A stretch of DNA of 64,000 bases from Actinotignum schaalii FB123-CNA-2 (lineage in GTDB: Bacteria; Actinomycetota; Actinomycetes; Actinomycetales; Actinomycetaceae): positions 23,857 through 87,856 of the forward strand of contig NZ_KE150264.1 in assembly GCF_000411135.1 (NCBI RefSeq). Direction: 5' to 3'. The translations under genes were made by a program, and so were the position numbers. Positions 41,307 through 49,728 of this stretch are shown one piece after another. A model generated the notes under the pieces. The model worked only from the letters and a program-made list of their open reading frames with translations. It was not told the origin of the DNA and ran no database searches. Numbering within the stretch: position 1 is the stretch's first letter; each line of letters opens with the position of its first letter.

Positions 41307-42032
41307 TTAATCTTCCATATCCCCGGCGGAGAAACCTGCGGGGAAATCGCCACCGAGCATTTCTTCTTCGGTGCCCGGGGTGGATTCCACATCCACGCGC
41401 AAGCCGGTGACCAGGAAGTGCATGCGGCGCGCCACGGTGACCCCGTGATCCCCGTAGCGTTCCAGGAAACGGCCCAGCAGCACCACGTCCACGATTTCCT
41501 GGTGGCTCATGCCGTTATCTTCGTCGAGAACCAGCTGGAAGGACTGGCGGTGCAGGTCGTCAAGAACTTCATCGCGTTCGTCAATCTCATCGGCGATGGC
41601 AAGATCCTGCTTGCGCACGAGCTCTTCCACCTGGCGGCCCACTCGCACGGCCTCATCGGCCATGCGTACGAGCAGGTCATAGCCGGGGCCGCCCACCACG
41701 CGTTCGGGGAAACGCCCGCGCGCGATATAGGCAACGTGCCGGGCCAGATCACCCATGCGCTCCAGGGTAATGGCGATGCGCATGGCAGTCACCACGGTCC
41801 GCAAATCCGAGGCAACCGGCGCCTGGCGCGCCAGCAGCGAAATAGCCATATCTTCAATCTGACGCTGCAGCTCATCAATATTTGCATCGGCATCGATAAC
41901 CGATTCCGCCAGGGCCAGGTTGGCGTTCCGCAGCGAATCTGCGGCGTGTTCCATCGCCCGAGCGGCGCTGCGAGCCTGCTTGGCAAGCGTTTCCTCGAGC
42001 GTCTTCATTTCGTTGCGGAATTCTTGACGCAT
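41307..42032 (-). CDS. phoU: Phosphate-transport regulator PhoU
   Basis: The 241-residue all-helical protein carries the two PhoU repeats: IEDMAISLLARQAPVASDLRTV and ITLERMGDLARHVAYIA in the first, then IVDVVLLGRFLERYGDHGVTVARR in the second. PhoU links the Pst transporter with the phosphate two-component system. The SenX3-RegX3 pair is encoded divergently next to it, as in mycobacteria. GAGGAG lies before ATG 42032. The tail (last 25 residues) is acidic. Confidence 0.96.
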   Translation of the reverse strand: MRQEFRNEMKTLEETLAKQARSAARAMEHAADSLRNANLALAESVIDADANIDELQRQIEDMAISLLARQAPVASDLRTVVTAMRIAITLERMGDLARHVAYIARGRFPERVVGGPGYDLLVRMADEAVRVGRQVEELVRKQDLAIADEIDERDEVLDDLHRQSFQLVLDEDNGMSHQEIVDVVLLGRFLERYGDHGVTVARRMHFLVTGLRVDVESTPGTEEEMLGGDFPAGFSAGDMED

Positions 42033-42213
42033 TAAAGCTCCTCATTTCTGTGCGCCCGCGGGCGCGTTTGTAGCGCACGGCGGCGCACCACAGGTCTTAT
42101 TTCAGCAGTATGGGGTTAACACTAGCGGCATATTCCGTAAACAGTAGGTAAATAGCGGGCTTTCGGGGCCGTCGGGCGTGCCAGGCCGCGCTCGGACAGG
42201 CTAGTCTGGAACC

Positions 42214-43395
42214 ATGGTTGAAGGAATCGCTGTGCTTGCCGCGGTCTGCGGGGGGATCGCCGTGGGCATTATCGCCTCCCTGGCTTTCGCCTATTCGCAG
42301 CGTTCGCTGCGCCCATTGCGGGTAACCGCGCCGGTAGAGCCGGTGGAGGACGCCGTGAAAGTCCTCGAGGCGATTCCGCAATTCTTTGTGCTGGTGTCCG
42401 CCCTTGACGTGGTGGAACGGGCCTCTACCCAAGCGTATAGTTTCGGGCTGGTGCGCGATGATCGCCTGGTGCGCCCGGAGTTCATCCAACTGGTGGCGCG
42501 GGTGCGCGATACCGGGGAGGTGCTCTCCCGCCCGCTCTCCATTAAACGATCCACGCTGAAAAATCAGAGCGATACCCGCCTGATGGTTTACGCCGCGCCG
42601 CTGTCCGGCGGGCGGGTGCTCGTGCTTTTCGAGGACAATACCGAGAAGCTCAAACTGGAAGAAACCCGGCGCGATTTCGTGGCGAATGTTTCCCATGAAT
42701 TAAAGACCCCGGTGGGGGCAATTTCTTTGCTGGTGGAAACCCTGGAAAGCGCGGCGGATGATCCGGAAGCGGTCCGGCATTTCACCGCCCAGCTAGATAC
42801 CGAAGTGGTGCGCTTGCGCGGTCTGGTGCAGGATATTATCGAGCTTTCGCGCCTCCAAGAAGGTAATGCCCTCACCACCACGGAACTTGTTGATGTGGAT
42901 GCGGTGGTAGCCGAATCGGTGGCCCGCATGGATGTGGAAGCCGCTAATCGCGGGGTGAAAATTGTGAGCGGCGGGCAGCCGGGCCTCACGGTTTACGGCG
43001 ATAGGCGCATGCTCGCCACCGCGGTTCGCAATCTGCTGGATAATGCGGTGCGCTATACCCGGCCGCACGGGCGGGTCTCGGTAGCAACATCGCTGGCGGA
43101 TGGGCAGGTGCTTATTTCCGTCGTCGACCAAGGAGAGGGAATTGACGCGGCGCAACGCGAACGTATTTTTGAGCGTTTCTACCGCGGGGATGCGGCCCGG
43201 GATCGTAATTCCGGCGGCTCCGGGATCGGCCTCGCCATCGTCAAACATGTGGTGCAAGACCACGGCGGGCGCATCAAATTATGGAGCAAGGTAGGCCAGG
43301 GCTCCACCTTCACCATCTGCCTACCCGAACCCTATATTCCCGAGGCGGCTCCCAGCCCTGAAACTAATGCGCTTGAGCATTCGGAGAGGAAGTAA
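42214..43395 (+). CDS. senX3: Sensor histidine kinase SenX3
   Basis: The 393-residue kinase has an N-terminal membrane segment (GIAVLAAVCGGIAVGIIASLAF), a degenerate PAS region, the H-box FVANVSHELKTPVGAISLLVETL (His near 158), N-box NLLDNAVRYT, and G-boxes DQGEGIDAAQRERIFERFYRGD and GGSGIGLAIVKHVVQDHGG. It would phosphorylate RegX3 at low phosphate. TAGTCT lies 6 nt before the ATG with no ribosome site, indicating a leaderless mRNA. Confidence 0.95.
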   Translation: MVEGIAVLAAVCGGIAVGIIASLAFAYSQRSLRPLRVTAPVEPVEDAVKVLEAIPQFFVLVSALDVVERASTQAYSFGLVRDDRLVRPEFIQLVARVRDTGEVLSRPLSIKRSTLKNQSDTRLMVYAAPLSGGRVLVLFEDNTEKLKLEETRRDFVANVSHELKTPVGAISLLVETLESAADDPEAVRHFTAQLDTEVVRLRGLVQDIIELSRLQEGNALTTTELVDVDAVVAESVARMDVEAANRGVKIVSGGQPGLTVYGDRRMLATAVRNLLDNAVRYTRPHGRVSVATSLADGQVLISVVDQGEGIDAAQRERIFERFYRGDAARDRNSGGSGIGLAIVKHVVQDHGGRIKLWSKVGQGSTFTICLPEPYIPEAAPSPETNALEHSERK

Positions 43396-43404
43396 CAAAA
43401 CACC

Positions 43405-44094
43405 ATGACCACGATTCTTGTTGTTGATGACGAACCTACCTACCGTGACACCCTCGCATTCAACCTGGGCCGGGACGGTTACGAGGTGGTCACCGCCGCG
43501 GATGGTACCGCGGCCCTGGAACAATTCCGGGTGGCGCGCCCCGATGTGGTGCTTCTTGACCTCATGCTTCCGGGCATGTCCGGCGAGGAAGTGTGCCGCC
43601 GGATTCGAGCCACCTCGGATGTGCCCATCATTATGCTCACCGCCAAAGATTCCGAAATCGATAAGGTGGTCGGTTTGGAGGTAGGGGCGGATGACTATGT
43701 CACCAAGCCCTATTCTTACCGGGAATTGGTGGCGCGGGTGCGGGCGGTGCTGCGCCGGGCGAGTACCGGGGCCGCGGACGACGTGGACGAAGACGTGCTG
43801 CGCGTGGGCCGGGTAGAAATGGATACCGATAAGCACGAAGTGTATGTGGGCGGAGAACTCATCAGTATGCCGCTGCGGGAATTCGAGCTGCTTGAACTCT
43901 TCTTGCGTAATCCGGATCGGGTGCTTACCCGTCCCCAGATTCTTGACCGTATCTGGGGTTTGGATTATATGGGTGATACCAAGACCCTGGATGTGCACGT
44001 CAAGCGGATTCGCTCGAAGATTGAGGTGGATCCTTCCGCGCCCACCGCGCTGGTTACGGTGCGTGGGCTCGGTTATAAGCTGGTTTCTGAATAG
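43405..44094 (+). CDS. regX3: Response regulator RegX3 (OmpR/PhoB family)
   Basis: The 229-residue regulator has a receiver domain (ILVVDDEPTYRDTL, phospho-acceptor in VVLLDLMLPGMSGEEV near Asp52, conserved Lys in YVTKPYSYRELVARV) and a C-terminal winged helix (LREFELLELFLRNPDRVLTR, RIRSKIEVDP). It activates phosphate-starvation genes. It lies 9 nt behind senX3 with GAGGAAG about 10 nt before the ATG. Confidence 0.97.
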   Translation: MTTILVVDDEPTYRDTLAFNLGRDGYEVVTAADGTAALEQFRVARPDVVLLDLMLPGMSGEEVCRRIRATSDVPIIMLTAKDSEIDKVVGLEVGADDYVTKPYSYRELVARVRAVLRRASTGAADDVDEDVLRVGRVEMDTDKHEVYVGGELISMPLREFELLELFLRNPDRVLTRPQILDRIWGLDYMGDTKTLDVHVKRIRSKIEVDPSAPTALVTVRGLGYKLVSE

Positions 44095-44230
44095 CGAAGC
44101 TGTGGCCCGCACCGCAGCCCTTTGTGGCTTGCAGCGCAAAAAAGATCAGAGACTACACCGTCAATGGTAAAATGTCTATCGGATATGCGCATATTGCGCG
44201 AACGCGCAGCGGAGAAAGGGTTCTGATTCA

Positions 44231-44764
44231 ATGCCGTTCAAGGTCGGAGAAACCGTTATTTACCCGCATCACGGGGCAGCGGAAATTACTGATATTTCGG
44301 ACAAGATTATCAGGGGTGAAAAGCGCACCTACCTCACGCTTAACGTCATGCAGGGCGATATGGTCATTCAGGTTCCGGCCGAATCCATCGAGGAAGTTGG
44401 GGTCCGCGATGTCTCCAACGAAGATCAGCTTGAAGTGGTGTTCCGGGTTCTGCGCGAACAGGATGTGGAAGAACCTTCCAATTGGAGCCGGCGTTTCAAG
44501 GCGAATACCGAAAAGCTCACCTCGGGAGATGTTAATAAGGTAGCCGAAGTGGTGCGTGACCTCACGCGCCGGGATACGGATCGTCACCTCTCCGCGGGGG
44601 AGAAGCGGATGCTCCAGCGCGCCCGCCAGATCCTCTGCTCGGAAATTGCCCTCGCCCGCGAATTGAGCGAAGAAGAAGCCGGTGAACTCCTCGATGAGAT
44701 CCTGGCCGAAGGTAACGAGGGCCGGGAAAGTAGCTCGGAAGAAGGTGCCGCGGCGTCCGCCTAG
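44231..44764 (+). CDS. carD: CarD-family transcription factor
   Basis: The 177-residue protein has the N-terminal RNA-polymerase-interaction (Tudor-like) domain, from [20 protein letters not shown] to about residue 60, and a C-terminal helical DNA-binding domain with the conserved [13 protein letters not shown] tryptophan that stabilises the open promoter complex. The family controls rRNA and growth-rate-dependent transcription. A Glu/Ser-rich tail follows. GAGAAAGGG precedes ATG 44231. Confidence 0.96.
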   Translation: MPFKVGETVIYPHHGAAEITDISDKIIRGEKRTYLTLNVMQGDMVIQVPAESIEEVGVRDVSNEDQLEVVFRVLREQDVEEPSNWSRRFKANTEKLTSGDVNKVAEVVRDLTRRDTDRHLSAGEKRMLQRARQILCSEIALARELSEEEAGELLDEILAEGNEGRESSSEEGAAASA

Positions 44765-44846
44765 TCCTCCTGAGATGCGTGGTGTCTTCGTTTCACGGTG
44801 CACGCTCGTTTTGAAGCACAGGCACGTTTTGAGATTCGTGTGAATA

Positions 44847-44876
44847 AAGCGGTCCGGGAAGGCTCCCGGGCCGCTT
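44847..44876 (+). terminator. Hairpin behind carD
   Basis: AAGCGGTCCGGGA (44847-44859) and TCCCGGGCCGCTT (44864-44876) form a 13-bp stem with one G-U pair and a 4-nt loop. Confidence 0.8.
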
Positions 44877-44978
44877 CACGCATTAAAGTTCGACGACGCT
44901 GCCAGCTGGCCCGAGGTACCTCGGGCCAGAAAAACGAGTCGCTCATGGCGGGCTGTCCGCAGCTCGCAACAGGGTGCA

Positions 44979-45507
44979 CATCTACGCACCATTTTGGCCC
45001 GATTTCTGCTCTGAGTTTGCACTACGCGCCCCCGACCGTCCGGAATTTGCACTTTGTGACCGCTGCTTACACCAGCGTGGTCTCAGCACCCGGTGATCAC
45101 GAACAGAGTGGTACTGGAGCTACGGTCAAAGCACGGTTTCCTGTCGTGCAGTACCATTCTGTGCAGTCCGATGTTCTCTAGTACCACTTTGGCGCCACGT
45201 CGTGGAGCTGGACGCCAGCCCAACCCAACCCGATCTAGCATCCGTCTCGCTAAGTACGTTCCCGTCCCGGCCCACCGAGCCGGCACCAAGCCAACCCTGA
45301 GATACAAAGTGGGCATAACAGCACCGTTTTCACCGGGGATTGGGTTCCTTACGCCCACTGTGCAGGTTCGCCTGTCCAGAATGCCCACTTCGAGGAAGTG
45401 AGCGACCAGGCCGGCTAACAAAATGTACATGGGTGACAGTTTTTCCCTGTTTTATTGTCAGGGACGTACATTCTGCGCACCCAACGGTCCAAAATGCACG
45501 TTGTGCA
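44979..45507. repeat. Cluster of degenerate family 2 short repeats
   Basis: Related units lie on both strands: 44979-45000 (-), 45035-45058 (+), 45305-45326 (-), 45374-45394 (+) and 45484-45507 (+). The shared core reads roughly GGTCC-rrAAT-kyn-CACTTTG (examples GTCCGGAATTTGCACTTTG, GTCCAGAATGCCCACTT, GGTCCAAAATGCACGTTG). The two copies at 22984-23023 belong to the same family. Spacing is irregular. No gene is seen in the whole 929-bp gap; the open frames cross the repeats and have no ribosome sites. Confidence 0.6.
45111..45190. repeat. Inverted repeat in the carD-MFS gap
   Basis: AGAGTGGTACTGGAG near 45111-45125 faces CTCTAGTACCACTTT near 45176-45190. Thirteen of fifteen positions pair across a loop of about 50 nt. 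It could be a miniature element or a long hairpin. Confidence 0.65.
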
Positions 45508-45563
45508 GCCTCGGCGCTTGAGAACGACTCACTCCACCTGCGCCGCGCCGGCGGGAGGCGGGT

Positions 45564-45620
45564 GTGTTTTTCCGAGGTGTACTTCGCATGTACGACAAAT
45601 ACACTACAGGTCTGAAAACA
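45564..45620 (+). repeat. Dispersed palindromic repeat, family 1, copy B
   Basis: The copy reads TGTTTTTCCGAGGTGTACTT, a short centre, then a decayed right arm ending TCTGAAAACA. It aligns with copies A (314-370) and C (55456-55514). The outer flank is more diverged than in the other two. Confidence 0.75.
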
Positions 45621-45693
45621 TATAGTGCCCCGCTGGGACTGCGGTGGCTCGCCGCAGATGAGCGCCGGGCTTCTCCGGCGGCCGATGCCAGAG

Positions 45694-47004
45694 TTATCGC
45701 CGCCCGGCGCGCAGCGAACCGTAGAAAGCGGCCAGCCCCACCGCGAGCACCGCAATAATCCCCAGAATGCCGTAGTGGGCCGCGGCATCCCCACTCACCC
45801 CGGCGAGTGCACCGAAGCTCATAATCGCAGCCGAATAAAGCGCCGGGGTGAGGAAAGAAACCGCGCGGCCGGTGGTGGCATAAAGGCCAAAAAGCTCGCC
45901 GCTATTCTCCCGGCCGGCGCGGCGCGCCAGATAGGTACGCGAAGAGCTCTGGACCGGCCCCACGAAAATGCACAGTAGGGAGCCGAAGACCCAGAAGAGG
46001 GATTTTCCGGCGTCGTGCATAAAGAACAACACACAGCCGCACGCGATCATGAGGGTGAGCGATATTAAAATAACGCGGCGCGCGCCGATAATATCTTCCA
46101 ACCACCCGAAAGCAATGGTCGCAACCCCCGCAATCACGTTCGCCGCGATGCCGAAAATCATGACTTCACCGGGCGTGAAACCAAAAACGCGGGCCGCGAG
46201 CACCCCGCCGAAGGCGAAGACGCCAGCCAGACCGTCGCGGTAAATCGCGGAAGAAATCAGGAACCAGAACGTGGAGCGATCCGCGTGCCACAGCCGCGCA
46301 ATAGAGCGGAAAATAGCCCGGTAGGCGGCGATAACGCCGCGGGATTGTTCCCCGTGCGGAGCTTCGTCACGTGAGAGCACCATAAGTGGGGCGGAAAAAA
46401 TCAGCGTCCACAGCGCACAGGCGATCATACACACGCGAATGTTCATACCGTTCGCGCTCGTCACCCCGAACCAGCCGGTATCCGGGCTGATGAAACCAAT
46501 GAAAAGGATGAGGAGCAGCACGATACCGCCCACGTACCCCATGCCCCAACCGAAACCGGAGATACGGCCCAGGGTGGCTGGCGTGGAAATATCGGTGACC
46601 ATCGCGTTGTAGACCACCGAACCGATCTCGAAAACAATATTGCCGATGGCCAGCAGCACCACCCCGAGCCACAGGTAGGAAGGCGAGGGTGCCACAAAGA
46701 ACAGCAGCGCCATGCACACAATGGTGACGAGGGTGGTGAGGGTAAGGAGGGAATTTTTCTTTCCTGACCGGTCCGCCCATTGCCCCACCGCCGGGGCGAC
46801 AAGTGCCACGAGCAGCCCGGCGAGCGCCAAGCCCCAGCCGATCAAGGCATTGGCCTGGGACCCGAAGAATTTTTCATTGGACAGATACGGGGTGAAAACG
46901 AAGGTCGTGACGACGGCGTTAAAAGCTGCCGAACCCCAGTCCCACAGCGCCCACGGGAAAACCCGGCGGTTGAAAAGAACGGAACGCGCGGAAGTGTTAT
47001 GCAT
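45694..47004 (-). CDS. MFS transporter of the UMF1/Atg22-like type
   Basis: The 436-residue membrane protein has twelve hydrophobic segments. The N-terminus VFPWALWDWGSAAFNAVVTTFVFTPYL and the loop GQWADRSGKKNSLL are typical of the UMF1-type MFS proteins annotated as vacuole-effluxer-like. Substrate unknown. Start 47004 (MHNTSARSVLF) is preceded by TACGAT and 6 nt without a ribosome site, so the message is probably leaderless; the longer frame to 47097 would run into the cysS promoter region. Confidence 0.9.
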   Translation of the reverse strand: MHNTSARSVLFNRRVFPWALWDWGSAAFNAVVTTFVFTPYLSNEKFFGSQANALIGWGLALAGLLVALVAPAVGQWADRSGKKNSLLTLTTLVTIVCMALLFFVAPSPSYLWLGVVLLAIGNIVFEIGSVVYNAMVTDISTPATLGRISGFGWGMGYVGGIVLLLILFIGFISPDTGWFGVTSANGMNIRVCMIACALWTLIFSAPLMVLSRDEAPHGEQSRGVIAAYRAIFRSIARLWHADRSTFWFLISSAIYRDGLAGVFAFGGVLAARVFGFTPGEVMIFGIAANVIAGVATIAFGWLEDIIGARRVILISLTLMIACGCVLFFMHDAGKSLFWVFGSLLCIFVGPVQSSSRTYLARRAGRENSGELFGLYATTGRAVSFLTPALYSAAIMSFGALAGVSGDAAAHYGILGIIAVLAVGLAAFYGSLRAGRR

Positions 47005-47162
47005 GGCTTCATCGTAGGCCAGGAGGGTAACGAGGCGTTGAACGGCGCTCGCGGGGAAGTAGTACAGGCATGGGTACGACGGCGCAGCTTCGGCCACCAG
47101 GCAGTAGCACGGCCCGGGTACACCAGCAGAGGAAGGGCGCTGCCTGGCCGGCAGGGAGCGGG

Positions 47163-47168
47163 TAAACT
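47163..47168 (+). promoter_or_regulatory. -10 hexamer TAAACT for leaderless cysS
   Basis: TAAACT ends exactly 6 nt before the cysS GTG; there is no ribosome site between them. Confidence 0.6.
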
Positions 47169-47174
47169 GGCTAC

Positions 47175-48698
47175 GTGAGCTTCAAGATCTATGATTCGTC
47201 AGCCCGTGCCGTCCGGGATTTCGTTCCCCTGGAACCCGGGAAGGTCAGTGTGTACCTGTGCGGCGCAACGGTGCAGGGGTCCCCGCATATCGGGCATATT
47301 CGCTCCGCTCTGGCCTTCGATGTGCTGGTGCGGTGGCTGCGCCGCTGCGGTAATGAGGTGCGCCTGGTGCGCAACGTTACCGATATTGACGATAAGATCC
47401 TCGATAAGTCGGCGCAGGCCGGTGCTCCGTGGTGGGCATGGGCCTACCGTTTCGAAAAGGAATTCAGCGCCGCCTACCGTACCCTCGGCATCCTGGATCC
47501 CACGTATGAGCCGCGCGCTACCGGGCACATTCCCCAGATGATCACGCTTATTCAGGAGATTATCGATGCCGGCCACGCTTATGTGGGCAAGCCCGGCAAT
47601 GTGTATTTCGACGTCGCATCGCTACCCGATTACGGTTCCCTCACCCGCCAAAAGCTTGAAAATATGGTGGTGGATGAGGAAGGTGGGGAAGCCGATAAGC
47701 GCAATCCGCACGATTTCGCGCTGTGGAAGGCCCCCAAGCCGGGCGAACCGGAAAGCGCGGCCTGGGATACTCCCTGGGGGCGCGGGCGGCCGGGCTGGCA
47801 CCTGGAGTGCACCGCGATGTCCACCCACTACCTGGGTAAGGAATTTGATATTCACGGCGGTGGGATCGATTTGCGTTTCCCGCACCATGAAAATGAGCAG
47901 GCGCAAGCCCACGCTGCCGGGCGGAATTTCGCGCGGTACTGGATGCATAACGCCTGGGTGACCGTTAATGGCGAAAAAATAAGTAAGTCGCTGGGGAATG
48001 TCGTCTCGTTGGAGGATGTTACCGCGCAGGTATCCCCGGCGGTGGTGCGTTTCGCGCTGGGAACGGTCCACTACCGCTCCACCGTAGACTACTCGCCGCA
48101 AAACCTGGCGGAAGCCGGGGCGGTGTGGGAGCGCCTGGCCGGATTCGTGGAACGCTCGGTGGCTGCCACTGAAGAAGTACCGGCGGAAGAAATCGCGGCG
48201 GTGGGTCCGGCGGATCTACCTGAAGCATTCGTGCGGGCTCTCGATGATGATCTCAATGTCTCGAGTGGGCTGGCGGCGATCCATGAGGAGGTACGCCGCG
48301 GGAACGCCGCGCTCGCGGAGCGGGACAGCGCCGGAGTGCGCGCCGCCCAGGTGCGGGTGCGGGCCATGCTCGATGTGCTCGGGCTGGATCCCCTGGCTGC
48401 CCCTTGGCGTAATTCCAGTGGCGCTGACAAAGCAACCGCGCGGGCGCTGGGCGCCGTCGTCGATACCATGCTGGCGGAACGCGCGGCCGCGCGCGCCGCG
48501 AAAGACTGGGCTCGGGCCGATGCGCTCCGCGATGCTTTGCACGCGGCCGGCATCGCGGTGGAAGATTCGGCGGACGGCGCGCACTGGCACCTAGAAAACG
48601 CGCAAAAAACCGCCACCGCGGCGAAGGCTCCCGCCACCGGCACGGAAAAGTCCGCCACCAACGTAGAAGAATCCGCCACCGGCGCGGAAGAAAAGTAG
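47175..48698 (+). CDS. cysS: Cysteinyl-tRNA synthetase
   Basis: The 507-residue class I synthetase charges tRNA-Cys. It has the HIGH motif as SPHIGHIRS, a zinc-binding Cys/His set (CGATVQG..., WHLECTAMS, DFRFPHHENE-like DLRFPHHENE), the KMSKS motif as EKISKSLGN and a C-terminal DALR-like helical domain. The last 30 residues are an Ala/Thr/Glu-rich tail not needed by the family. rlmB follows 7 nt later, a common actinobacterial pair. Confidence 0.97.
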   Translation: MSFKIYDSSARAVRDFVPLEPGKVSVYLCGATVQGSPHIGHIRSALAFDVLVRWLRRCGNEVRLVRNVTDIDDKILDKSAQAGAPWWAWAYRFEKEFSAAYRTLGILDPTYEPRATGHIPQMITLIQEIIDAGHAYVGKPGNVYFDVASLPDYGSLTRQKLENMVVDEEGGEADKRNPHDFALWKAPKPGEPESAAWDTPWGRGRPGWHLECTAMSTHYLGKEFDIHGGGIDLRFPHHENEQAQAHAAGRNFARYWMHNAWVTVNGEKISKSLGNVVSLEDVTAQVSPAVVRFALGTVHYRSTVDYSPQNLAEAGAVWERLAGFVERSVAATEEVPAEEIAAVGPADLPEAFVRALDDDLNVSSGLAAIHEEVRRGNAALAERDSAGVRAAQVRVRAMLDVLGLDPLAAPWRNSSGADKATARALGAVVDTMLAERAAARAAKDWARADALRDALHAAGIAVEDSADGAHWHLENAQKTATAAKAPATGTEKSATNVEESATGAEEK

Positions 48699-48705
48699 GA
48701 GAAAT

Positions 48706-49728
48706 ATGGGAGACGGACGCACCCGGCGCCCCAAGGGCAAGAAGCGCGCCACGGTCGGCTCGGGCGGGAATAATCGCCGGCGCCTGGAAGGCAAGGGCCC
48801 CACCCCGAAAGCGGAGGAACGGGTCTACCACAAGGCCTATAAAGAAAAGCAGGTCCGCGATGCCCGCAAGGCGCAAGCCGAAGCGCGCGAACGCTCCAGC
48901 CTTAAGCTGCGCCGTGACTTGCATACCGCGGCCGGCCACGAACTGATTTGCGGGCGCAACCCGGTGCGCGAAGCGGTGCGGGCCGGCGTGCCTCTGACAA
49001 GGGTCTTTATGCAGACTTCCGCGGTGGGTGACGAGCGCCTGGCGGAGCTGGTGGCTCAGGCCACCGCGTTGGGTGCCCCGCTGGTGGAGGTTTCCCACGG
49101 GGAGCTCGACCGGATGACGGAGAACGCCGTGCACCAGGGCGTGGCTATTGAAGTGCCGCCCTATGAGTACGCGGATGCGATTGAAGAAGCACGCGCGGCC
49201 CTGGAGCGCCACGAAGCGGGCGGGCCGCTCCCACTTTTCGTGGCTCTCGATTCGGTAACCGACCCGCATAATCTGGGGGCGGTGCTGCGCAGCGCGGCGG
49301 CTTTCAACGCGGATGCGGTCATCGTGCCGGAGCGCCGCGCGGCCGGCGTGAATGCCACGGTGTGGAAGGTGTCGGCCGGGGCGGTGTCGATTGTACCGAC
49401 GGCGCGGGTAACGAACCTGGCGTCCACGCTCGACGAACTGAAGAAAATGGGATATTTCGTGGTCGGTTTGGACGGCGGCGGCTCCACCACCGTGGAGAAT
49501 CTCAGCCTGGCAGATACTCCGCTGGTGCTGGTGACCGGCTCGGAAGGGCGCGGGCTGGCGCGGCTCATTCGTGATAAATGCGATGCGATTGCCTCAATTC
49601 CGATCGCTGCGCGCATGGAGTCGCTCAACGCCGCGGTCGCCACGGGAATTTCGCTCTACCAGGTTGATCGGATCCGGGCAAGGATGAACGGAGGGGACAA
49701 TGTATCAGTGGAGGCCGGTTCGCGGTGA
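48706..49728 (+). CDS. rlmB: 23S rRNA 2'-O-ribose methyltransferase, RlmB/TrmH family
   Basis: The 340-residue SpoU-class enzyme methylates a ribose in 23S rRNA (G2251 in E. coli RlmB). A basic, disordered N-terminus (RRPKGKKRATVG) precedes the substrate-binding domain (ELICGRNPVREAVRAG). Then comes the SPOUT knot with motif 1 LDSVTDPHNLGAVLRSAAAF, motif 2 VLVTGSEGRGLARLI and motif 3 IPIAARMESLNAAVATGISLY. AGGAGA lies before ATG 48706. It overlaps the next gene by 29 nt. Confidence 0.95.
   Translation: MGDGRTRRPKGKKRATVGSGGNNRRRLEGKGPTPKAEERVYHKAYKEKQVRDARKAQAEARERSSLKLRRDLHTAAGHELICGRNPVREAVRAGVPLTRVFMQTSAVGDERLAELVAQATALGAPLVEVSHGELDRMTENAVHQGVAIEVPPYEYADAIEEARAALERHEAGGPLPLFVALDSVTDPHNLGAVLRSAAAFNADAVIVPERRAAGVNATVWKVSAGAVSIVPTARVTNLASTLDELKKMGYFVVGLDGGGSTTVENLSLADTPLVLVTGSEGRGLARLIRDKCDAIASIPIAARMESLNAAVATGISLYQVDRIRARMNGGDNVSVEAGSR

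Noticed and set aside
44979-45507. CRISPR array
   Set aside because: The repeated units are degenerate, lie on both strands and have irregular spacing; there are no constant-length spacers and no cas genes.
45093-45758. Several plus-strand frames of 60-120 codons in the carD-MFS gap
   Set aside because: They run through repeat copies, have no RBS, and the same peptide-like strings recur only because the repeats recur.
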